Origin: DATCJY01 sp036562565
GTDB taxonomy: Bacteria > Bacteroidota > Bacteroidia > Flavobacteriales_D > Sanyastnellaceae
Length of the DNA stretch: 64,000 nucleotides
Assembly (NCBI GenBank): GCA_036562565.1
Contig: DATCJY010000048.1
Span: 47,394 to 111,393 of the forward strand
Reading direction: 5' to 3'
Of the stretch, positions 33,298-41,700 are shown piece after piece. The notes under the pieces were generated by a model that had not been told where the DNA came from, made no database searches, and saw only the letters and a program-made list of their open reading frames with translations. Both the position numbers and the translations under genes were made by a program. Numbering within the stretch: position 1 is the first letter of the stretch; each line of letters starts with the position of its first letter.

Positions 33298-34445
33298 TTA
33301 AAATTCTGACGGTCGTAGGGGCAAGGCCTCAATTCATAAAAGCTGCAGCTATATCCAGAGCGATTAAGATGCACTTCTCTTCGCAATTGGAAGAAGTGAT
33401 CGTGCATACCGGTCAGCACTATGACCACAATATGTCAGAAGTGTTTTTCAATGAATTGGAGATTCCTGCACCATGGCGCAATCTGGAAATTAGTGGGATG
33501 GATAATTCCAAGCAGATTGAGAAGATGACAGTTGCACTAAACGAAGTGATTAAAGAAGTCAATCCGGATGTTGTATTGGTGTATGGCGATACCAACTCTA
33601 CCCATGCAGCAGCCTTGTCGGCATCTCAAAATAGCATTCCGCTTGCGCATGTAGAAGCAGGTTTGCGCTCATTCAATCTTCAGATGCCGGAGGAAATCAA
33701 TCGCATTGTTGCAGACAAGAATTCCACTTTGCTTTTTGTTCCAACCTTGCAAGGTCTTGAAAATCTGAAGACTGAAGGTTTTTCGCTTCATAACTCAAAG
33801 CCATACTCGGTGGCACGGCCCGGTATTTTTCATTGTGGTGATGTCATGTATGACAATGCCCTTTTCTTTCAATCCAAAGCGGAAAAGCATTCACATGTTT
33901 TAAGTCATCTGCAATTGGCAAATCAGGCTTATGTATTGGCAACGGTGCATCGCAATACCAACACGGATGACACCCAACGGCTGACGGAGATTTTTATGGC
34001 GCTGGTGGAAATTGCCAATTCAGACAATGTAAAGGTTGTATTGCCATTGCATCCACGCACACGCAAGGTGTTGACCGGTTTGGCTGATGACATTCAGAAG
34101 GCAATTAAGCTATGTCATAATTTGTTGATTATAGAGCCTGTTTCATATCTGAATATGATTCAACTCGAAAATCATGCGGGCATGATTATGACGGACAGCG
34201 GAGGAGTACAGAAAGAAGCTTTCTTCTTCCGGAAGCCTTGCGTGATATTGCGCTCCGAAACGGAGTGGACAGAGCTGGTTGAAAATGGCAATGCAGTTAT
34301 TGCCGATGCGGATATGCAAAGAATTGTTTCGGCATATCAACTGCTCAAGAAACGAAACGATTTCACTTGGCCGGCATATTATGGAGATGGCGAAGCGGCA
34401 CGTTTCATTTGCAAGACCATCATTGATTCATTTGCCCAATGTTGA
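33294..34445 (+). CDS. wecB: UDP-N-acetylglucosamine 2-epimerase (non-hydrolysing)
   Basis: Interconverts UDP-GlcNAc and UDP-ManNAc for surface polysaccharide synthesis. The 383 residues begin VVGARPQFIKAA and include VLVYGDTNSTHAAALSA, HVEAGLRSFNLQMPEEINR, TVHRNTNTDD and MTDSGGVQKEAFFFRKPCVILR, the full set of family signatures. Its start overlaps radC and its end overlaps the deacetylase-like gene by 7 bases, which suggests coupled translation and a linked role in surface sugar metabolism. Confidence 0.95.
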   Translation: MIKILTVVGARPQFIKAAAISRAIKMHFSSQLEEVIVHTGQHYDHNMSEVFFNELEIPAPWRNLEISGMDNSKQIEKMTVALNEVIKEVNPDVVLVYGDTNSTHAAALSASQNSIPLAHVEAGLRSFNLQMPEEINRIVADKNSTLLFVPTLQGLENLKTEGFSLHNSKPYSVARPGIFHCGDVMYDNALFFQSKAEKHSHVLSHLQLANQAYVLATVHRNTNTDDTQRLTEIFMALVEIANSDNVKVVLPLHPRTRKVLTGLADDIQKAIKLCHNLLIIEPVSYLNMIQLENHAGMIMTDSGGVQKEAFFFRKPCVILRSETEWTELVENGNAVIADADMQRIVSAYQLLKKRNDFTWPAYYGDGEAARFICKTIIDSFAQC

Positions 34446-35749
34446 TTCTCACGTCATACAATCATCCGCGACTGCTATATGCAGTGAAGGTGGTGTTTGA
34501 AGACTATCCTTCAGATATTGAGTTTACCTATGATGTAGCTTCTTTTCTCAATCATGACGGAGTCAAATTGGAATATGGAACGAGTAGACAAATTCCGGAT
34601 TCGTTTTTTATTCCTGCGCAAGAAATGTTGTGGAATGATAGGGTTATCAAACACGAAATAAGTCATGGACAATGGGATGGGCTTCCAACGCTTTATGTCG
34701 GTGATGGCAACATTCCGTTTGATATTTTCAGTGCAGCGTTTTATTTGATTGTGCGCTATGAAGAATATTTTGAAGGCAGGAGAGATACGATGGGGCGCTT
34801 TCCTGCCTCCGAGAGTATAGCTCATCGCGTGGGCTTTCTGCATCGTCCAATTATTGATTTGTGGCGTGTGAAATTGGAAAGCCTTTTGCGCAAGCACTGG
34901 TCAGATGTTCCTTTTACAAAAACTCCGTTCCGTTTTATCTCCACCATTGATGTCGATAGTGCATTCGCATACCGCTATAAAGGATGGGGACGCACCTTGG
35001 GCGGCATGGCCAAAGATGTAGTGAACTTCAGGATAGCGAATCTTGTTCGCAGGATGAGCACATTGGTAGGTTGGCGAGAGGATGATTTCGATACATATGA
35101 CTATATCGAAGAGCAATGCATTAAGCGCGGTGTTGCAAACATCTATTTTTTCTTACTCGCTGACTTTGGGAGATTTGATAAGAATGTACCGCATACGAGT
35201 GGTCCATTGCGCGAGTTGATTCGCAGAGCGAGCCGGACCAATGAAATCGGTATTCATCCCGGAGTGGCCAGCAATGCTTCGCTCGTTGTTTTGAAAAAAG
35301 AACTCGAACGCCTAGAAGACATCTTGGAGAAAACATGTACCAAGGGGAGGCAGCACTATTTGATGTTGAAGTTCCCAGACACGTATCGTCATTATCTTAA
35401 AGTCGGTATTGCTGAAGATTATTCCATGGGCTTTGCCGATGATGTTGGTTTTCGCGCTGGAACTTCACGCGCTTTTCAGTGGTATGATTTAGAACGTAAT
35501 GAAGCAACGTGCCTTACTGTCCATCCGTTTGCTGCTATGGACGTGACGTTGCAACGCTATCAATCATTGAGTATTGATGAAGCAATAGCATTGAATAAAC
35601 GGATGATGGATGATGTTTATGTAGCAAACGGAACATTCATTTCCCTTTGGCACAATGAGACTTTGTCTGATATCGAACAATGGAAGGGGTGGCGCCAAGT
35701 GTGGGAAGCTATACTGGAACACGGGCGGCAACTCATGAATAAGCACTAG
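34439..35749 (+). CDS. Polysaccharide deacetylase-like protein
   Basis: A 436-residue protein. An N-terminal alpha/beta part (1-160) unknown to me is followed by a NodB/polysaccharide deacetylase-type barrel: FISTIDVDSAFAYRYKG (about 175-192) starts the domain with the Asp pair, IYFFLLADFGRFDKN is a core strand, EIGIHPGVAS supplies His ligand(s), and DVGFRAGTSRAFQWYD is the typical substrate segment. No signal peptide, so it acts in the cytoplasm, possibly on a nucleotide- or lipid-linked sugar. Overlap with the epimerase gene suggests they work on the same GlcNAc/ManNAc-derived polymer. Confidence 0.78.
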   Translation: MLILTSYNHPRLLYAVKVVFEDYPSDIEFTYDVASFLNHDGVKLEYGTSRQIPDSFFIPAQEMLWNDRVIKHEISHGQWDGLPTLYVGDGNIPFDIFSAAFYLIVRYEEYFEGRRDTMGRFPASESIAHRVGFLHRPIIDLWRVKLESLLRKHWSDVPFTKTPFRFISTIDVDSAFAYRYKGWGRTLGGMAKDVVNFRIANLVRRMSTLVGWREDDFDTYDYIEEQCIKRGVANIYFFLLADFGRFDKNVPHTSGPLRELIRRASRTNEIGIHPGVASNASLVVLKKELERLEDILEKTCTKGRQHYLMLKFPDTYRHYLKVGIAEDYSMGFADDVGFRAGTSRAFQWYDLERNEATCLTVHPFAAMDVTLQRYQSLSIDEAIALNKRMMDDVYVANGTFISLWHNETLSDIEQWKGWRQVWEAILEHGRQLMNKH

Positions 35750-35750
35750 G

Positions 35751-36188
35751 TCATTGAGGAACGCAGACATTGCACTGGCTGCGGTCGTGGTTCATCCCCA
35801 TATGAATTACGGATGGTTTTGCTGGTTTGATTTTTTCCTTGTATATAGCCAGTTGCTGTGGAGTGAGCATGAGCTCTACTGTCAGGTCGCGGCTTTCACG
35901 AAGCGTTTTCTTCTTCGCATTTAAATCACGGATTTGTGCCATGCGCTCTTCCTCCGGCATATTGCTTCTCGATATGTTCTGGATTTCTTTATCAATGGCG
36001 CTGATTTGCTCACCGGTTTGAAAGAACAGTGTGTCCATGGCATTGAACTGCAGGTCGTTGAGAGCTAACTCCGATTTGAGTTGCAGTAAATATTGTACAT
36101 CAGCCGGCTTGGTAGTTTGGGCCATCACAACGGATGTGCCGCAGAGCACAAATATCAATGCCGGAATGAAAGTACGGATGAATTGCAT
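35751..36188 (-). CDS. LTXXQ (Spy/CpxP-like) periplasmic protein
   Basis: A 145-residue protein from ATG 36188 with a clear signal peptide (MQFIRTFIPALIFVLCG... ending VVMA). The mature part is helical with LTPQQLAIYKEKI, the LTXXQ signature, and acts probably as a small periplasmic stress chaperone like Spy. A frame extension upstream to 36236 spoils the signal peptide and is not used. The C-terminus has two cysteines (CNVCVPQ). Convergent with the deacetylase-like gene, with one base between stops. Confidence 0.82.
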   Translation of the reverse strand: MQFIRTFIPALIFVLCGTSVVMAQTTKPADVQYLLQLKSELALNDLQFNAMDTLFFQTGEQISAIDKEIQNISRSNMPEEERMAQIRDLNAKKKTLRESRDLTVELMLTPQQLAIYKEKIKPAKPSVIHMGMNHDRSQCNVCVPQ

Positions 36189-36347
36189 GTTTTTGCGTGA
36201 AATGTATTGGGCAATATCTGCCAATTGCCGTGCCACAAAGTTAACTCAAAAGCATCACTCGGATTGTGAAGCATTCATATAGACATGTTGATGGATTTCG
36301 TTAATGGAGTACTGAGATTCTACCTTATCCGTTCATTTTTGTGAGTT

Positions 36348-37262
36348 ATGAATTGGAAAGTGGCACAACGCGGGTTTATCACCTACCTGAGATTGGAGAA
36401 ATCACTCTCACCCAATTCCATTGAAGCTTATTTGGCCGATGTCGAAAAACTGGAACGCTATTGTCAACGGTTTACTCCACCACTTACACCGGATGCACTG
36501 ACGGCAAATGACATTCGTGATTTTATTAAGGATATCAATGACATTGGTTTGTCAGCCACTTCGCAGGCGCGCATTATCTCCGGTCTCAAGGCTTTTTATC
36601 GCTATCTCATGCTGGAGAATGAAATCAAGAAGGACCCGACAGAGCTCATTGAAACCCCAAAAATTGGACGCAAGTTGCCGGATGTGCTCAGTGTGGAAGA
36701 AATCGACTTGATGTTGAGCCACTTGGATTTGAGCAAAGAAGAGAATACCCGCAATCGTGCCATTCTTGAAGTGCTTTATAGCTGTGGCCTCCGTGTATCT
36801 GAATTGATAGAGCTCAGAATTTCGAATGTCTATTTGAATGATGGTTTCATTCGGGTAATTGGAAAAGGGAACAAAGAGCGCTTAGTACCTATTGGCAAAG
36901 AAGGGCTGAAGTGGATTCAGCATTATCTGCAACAAACTCGGCTGCATATACCGGTGAAGCATGGACACGAAGACATCTTGTTTTTGAACAGACGTGGTAC
37001 AAAACTTTCGCGCATGATGATTTTTCTCATCATAAAAGACTTAACGGAAAAGGCCGGTATCAAAAAGACTATATCTCCCCACACCTTGCGCCATTCCTTT
37101 GCAACGCATTTGGTAGAGGCAGGGGCCGATTTGCGCGCTGTGCAGGAGATGCTTGGTCATGCAAGCATTACTACCACTGAAATATATACACACCTTGATA
37201 GACATAGATTGAAAGAAGATATTTTGTCCTTTCACCCACGTTATAGCAAGAAGGGAAAATAG
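36348..37262 (+). CDS. xerD: Tyrosine recombinase XerD
   Basis: Site-specific recombinase that resolves chromosome dimers at dif with XerC. The 304 residues comprise the SAM-like N-terminal DNA-binding domain (1-90) and the catalytic domain with Arg149 (CGLRVSEL), Lys173 (GKGNKER), His245 and Arg248 (HTLRHSF), His271 (LGHAS) and nucleophile Tyr280 (TEIYTH): the complete catalytic set. The XerC partner is not in the window. Upstream CATTTTTG lies 7 bases before the ATG as a near-match -7 box, giving a very short leader. Confidence 0.94.
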   Translation: MNWKVAQRGFITYLRLEKSLSPNSIEAYLADVEKLERYCQRFTPPLTPDALTANDIRDFIKDINDIGLSATSQARIISGLKAFYRYLMLENEIKKDPTELIETPKIGRKLPDVLSVEEIDLMLSHLDLSKEENTRNRAILEVLYSCGLRVSELIELRISNVYLNDGFIRVIGKGNKERLVPIGKEGLKWIQHYLQQTRLHIPVKHGHEDILFLNRRGTKLSRMMIFLIIKDLTEKAGIKKTISPHTLRHSFATHLVEAGADLRAVQEMLGHASITTTEIYTHLDRHRLKEDILSFHPRYSKKGK

Positions 37263-37387
37263 ATTCATTCTAATGAAATTAACCTCCTTATAAAGGTGTA
37301 AGTTTGCGCGGTTAATTATTACCCTATTTCTGATTTCAGCGGAATTGAAAGTTCTTCTAAATCGCCAAGTGGTTTTGACAAGCAAGA

Positions 37388-38128
37388 ATGAAGAAAGGCA
37401 ACTTGATATTTGGTATTCGCCCTTTAATGGAGGCCATAGAGGCCGGTAAAGAAATTGAAAAAGTGATGGTGCAGCAGGGAGGCCGTGGCGCTTTGAATGC
37501 TGAGTTGAGACAATTGCTTGCGCGTCATTCCATTCCGGTTCAAACAGTGCCGCTGGAGAAACTTAATTCCATTACCCGACAAAATCACCAAGGGGTGATA
37601 GCCTTTGTATCACCGATTTCATTTGGCAATATTGATAACATCATTGCAGAAACTTTTGAAATGGGACTTGTTCCGAAGCTATTAATGTTGGATGGTATTA
37701 CGGATGTTCGTAATTTCGGAGCAATATGCAGGACAGCTGAATGCCTTGGTGTAGATGCTGTTATCATTCCGGATAAGGGAACTGCACAGATTAATGAGGA
37801 AGCAATTAAAACCTCTGCAGGCGCTTTGTATAATATACCGGTCTGCCGGGTAAAATCTTTGGGACGCACCTTAGAGCAATTGCAACAGTCTGGTATTAAG
37901 ATGGTTGCTTGCTCAGAAAAGAAGGATGTAGAACTCAAGGATGTAGATATGACAGTGCCTGTATGCATCATCATGGGTTCAGAGGAGAACGGGATCTCCA
38001 ATGAATTGCTGCGAAAGGCAGATGAGATGGCCAAGATACCAATGGTAGGTAAAACCTCATCTCTCAATGTTTCGGTTGCAGCAGGAATGGCGCTTTATGA
38101 GCTAAACAGGCAAAGAAGCACGCACTAA
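37388..38128 (+). CDS. rlmB: 23S rRNA (guanosine-2'-O)-methyltransferase RlmB
   Basis: SPOUT-family methyltransferase that modifies G2251 of 23S rRNA using SAM. The 246 residues have the N-terminal substrate-binding domain (starts GNLIFGIRPLMEAIEAG) and the SPOUT domain with LDGITDVRNFGAICRTAECLG, VCIIMGSEENGISNELL and IPMVGKTSSLNVSVAAGMALYE, the knot motifs of the TrmH group. Single gene after xerD with 125 bases between. Confidence 0.93.
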   Translation: MKKGNLIFGIRPLMEAIEAGKEIEKVMVQQGGRGALNAELRQLLARHSIPVQTVPLEKLNSITRQNHQGVIAFVSPISFGNIDNIIAETFEMGLVPKLLMLDGITDVRNFGAICRTAECLGVDAVIIPDKGTAQINEEAIKTSAGALYNIPVCRVKSLGRTLEQLQQSGIKMVACSEKKDVELKDVDMTVPVCIIMGSEENGISNELLRKADEMAKIPMVGKTSSLNVSVAAGMALYELNRQRSTH

Positions 38129-38313
38129 ATCTTTACGTTATTAATTATTATGCAAAAATTGTAACCAAAACAACTGTAATGCGGTTGAAGCGGTCTTCTA
38201 CATAATTAAATATAATGTGTAAAAGATATTTTGGGAGCATATTTGCAATCCCGATATGAATGTACCTAACTGACAACAAATACGTATAAAAACGCAAGTG
38301 GTATATTAAATAT

Positions 38314-38691
38314 ATGAAAACACGCTTTACTTTTTATGCTATCGTGCTGGTAGCTATGTTCTTCGGGTCCTTTACAAGCTATGCTCAAACTACTGAGAAC
38401 AATCCTGTAAATGATCATTTACTCTACATCCATACGGATGATATTACTGTAGAGAAATTTCAGTCCCTTCAACTATTGCTGAAAACCAATACAGATTATC
38501 AGATTGCGGAGGCATGTGTTCCGGCCAAAATCATTTCCGTTAAAAACTTGAAGTCTAAAGAGGCCGATATAGCCTTTGCGGATGTCAAAGCTCTCTTGTC
38601 TTCTGCTCAAATTAAATCAGTTAGCCTTGCCTCTGATTACAATGACCAGAAGTTCCTTGATAAATGCATTAGTGCAAGAAGAGCTAATTAA
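38314..38691 (+). CDS. Small secreted protein ahead of the SprB-repeat gene
   Basis: A 125-residue protein with a clean signal peptide (1-25, ending SYAQ). The mature domain is a single compact unit (LLYIHTDDITVEKFQSLQ, LLLKTNTDYQIAEACVPAKIISV) with two cysteines, one in the middle (EACVPA) and one near the C-terminus (DKCISA). I do not recognise the family. It lies 83 bases before the giant surface-protein gene and in the same direction, so it may be exported with that cluster. Confidence 0.65.
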   Translation: MKTRFTFYAIVLVAMFFGSFTSYAQTTENNPVNDHLLYIHTDDITVEKFQSLQLLLKTNTDYQIAEACVPAKIISVKNLKSKEADIAFADVKALLSSAQIKSVSLASDYNDQKFLDKCISARRAN

Positions 38692-38774
38692 TTTTTGTGG
38701 AATTTCCCCTTATTCGGAATCTTTCTGTTGAGACAGAATATTTGATTACTTTTTTCTAGATATAATCTTTTCGT

Positions 38775-41700
38775 ATGAATAACAAATACCAAGGTAAAGG
38801 TCTAGTGGTGTATTTGTTCGCAATGTTATTTGCGACAAATATGCTCGGGCAATTGACTGTGGATGAGAACATGACCCCGGAAGAAATGGTGCAAAACCTA
38901 GTGGGGAATGGTGTTCAGATTTCGAACGTAGTGGTAACTGCCTGTGACGGCTCTTACGGTTACTACAAATCAGTCAACACAGAGTTGGGAAATAGTGAAG
39001 GTATTTTGCTTACCACCGGTAAGGCAGAATACGCTATCGGTCCTAACGATAAAATAGGAATGTGCTCCAGCAGTGGCGCTCCGGGATTCATCAACTGTAA
39101 TTACTTCGACAACAACTGTCCAGGTAGCCCATTGCTCAACTCAATGCACGACAGAGTCACTTATGATGCAACAATGTTCGAGTTTGACATTGTGCCAAAA
39201 GGTGACTCGCTATGGTTCAAATACACCTTTGCATCTGAAGAGTATAATGAATGGGTGGGTTCTCCATTTAATGACGTATTCGGCTTTTACATTTCCGGTC
39301 CTAACGTGGGAACCGATGTGAATCTAGCTGTTATTCCGGGCACGAACCAACCTGTGGCTATCAATACAGTGAATGCTACCACAAACTCACAATATTGGTA
39401 TGACAACTCCAATCCATATGGGCAATATATTCAGTATGATGGATTTACAGTGAACTTGGTGGCAGCTATCGGTGGCCTTATTCCTTGTGAAACGTATCAC
39501 CTTAAACTCGTTATTGCTGATGGAACTGACCGCACTTATGATTCAGGTGTTTTCATCAATGCGATTGAATCCAACCCTGTTGTGGTGTTGACCGCTACTT
39601 CCAACGGTTTGGATTATATGGTGGAAGGTTGTAACTCCGGAGCTATCACCTTCAGCAGAGAGTTTGCTAGTCCAGACCCGATGGTGGTGAATTATTGGGT
39701 TGGAGGTACAGCAACCAATGGAGTGGACTACACACCAATGCTTGGAACTGGTGATCCATTTACTCCCATTTCAATTACTATTCCCGCCAATGAACAATCA
39801 GTTACCATCTCGTTGGATGCAGTGGCTGATGGAATAGATGAAGGAACGGAATACTTAGCCATTTATCTCGTCAATCCGCTTTGTGAAGGATTGGAGATTT
39901 TGGATAGTGTTCTTTTCTATATCCACGATAATATAGATGTAGCTGTGCAAGCTCAAGAAACCAGCATTTGTGTTGGTCAATGCGTTGAGCTTACCGGCTC
40001 TTCTTCTTTGGGAGCTTTGGCTGACTTTACATGGTCCGCTGGTGTTTCTGATCCAAATAGCTTGGTAGTTGAAGTTTGTCCTACTGAGACCACTACTTAT
40101 ACATTGACCGCTACAATTGGTGCTTGTCAGGCTGCTGATAGTGTTACCATTGACGTGAGCTCTATCAGTGTAGTGCTCAACGGACAAGATGTTTATTGTT
40201 CAGCTGGCAATACAGGTTCTATCACACCTACAGTGAACGGTGGAGTAGGACCATATTCTTATTCATGGACTGGTCCGAACGGTTTTACAAGTACAGATGA
40301 AATTCTTACCGGTTTGGCTCAAGGTGAATATTGTGTGACAGTAGAAGATGCTAACGGTTGTATAGCTCAAAGCTGTATTACACTGATTGAAACCAATGTA
40401 TTGAACGCATTTGCAACCTTCTCATCCTTTGTTTGCTACCCGATATCTTGTGCAGGTGCATGCGATGGAGAAATTGCGCTTAGTGTAACCGGTGGTGTTA
40501 ACCCATATAACTTCAGTTGGACAGGACCTAACGGTTTCTCATCAAACAGCATGAACCTTACGGGTCTATGTGCAGGAGAATATCAATTGGAAATTACGGA
40601 TGATGCCGGTTGCGTGTTTACAAACGTTTATACGTTGGAAGAACCAACTCCATTGGTAATTGATGTGGTTGGTACTGTCCACTTGTTGTGTACAGGTTCA
40701 GAAACCGGTTCTGCTTCTGTAACGACTAATGGAGGTTGCTCTCCGTATATTTACACATGGAGCCATGACGCTGCCGTGACTGGGCCTAATGCAACGAACC
40801 TAGGTAGTGGTACCTATGATGTTAGCGTAACAGACCAAAACGGATGTACAAATGACGGTACGGTTACAATCACCATTAATGACCCAATCGATCCTGTGAC
40901 TGCCATTATAGAGGAAGTTTCTGTCTATCCGGGTGGATATGGTGTAAGTTGCCCTGGTGCTGAAGATGGTTATATCAATATCTCAACTACCGGTGGTACC
41001 GCTCCTTATAGTGTGGTTTGGTCATTTGCTTCAAACAACGCCATTTTCTCAACTGATGAAGACTTGGCAGATGCTCCTTGTGGCGAATATAACATGCTCG
41101 TGATAGATGCGAACAACTGTACCTATTCTCAAAACTTCATTATCACTTGTGTTCCTGCTATCACCATTAATTATACCGCAGTACCTAACCCATGTGGCAC
41201 CCCTGAGGGTGGTTTGGGTGAAATTGATGTGACTGTTTCCGGTGGTCATGCTGGTACTTACACATTCTCTTGGTCTGGTCCAGATGGTTTCACCAGCAAT
41301 GATGAAGACCTCACCGGCTTGAACTCAGGTACTTATACGCTCACAGTGATGGACGCTGAAAGCTGCTCGTCACAAATCCAAATCGAAGTAGGACAAAACG
41401 ATATGTTTACCGTTACATCTGCAGTTACGGATGTGACATGTAACAATGCATGTGATGGTTCTATCAGCATCGATATTCAGCCTGAAGGTGATTATACCAT
41501 TCAGTGGACAGGACCGAATGGCTTTACAAGTTCAGAAACCAGTCTCACTGATTTGTGTGCAGGTACTTATTCGGTAAGCGTGGCGTCTGTGGATTGTCAG
41601 GAAACATTTACCTACACCATTAATGAACCACTTGCATTGGTTATTGAAACAACTCCAACACATCCTACTTGCTTCGGTCAAAATAATGGTAGCATTGATG

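Noticed and set aside
36348..37262. xerD as a mobile-element or phage integrase
   Set aside because: Length and catalytic residues match the housekeeping XerD and there are no att sites or cargo genes next to it.
38129..38313. Possible RNA gene or riboswitch before the surface cluster
   Set aside because: AT-rich, no stable long hairpin and no tRNA or known leader features seen; probably promoter and leader.
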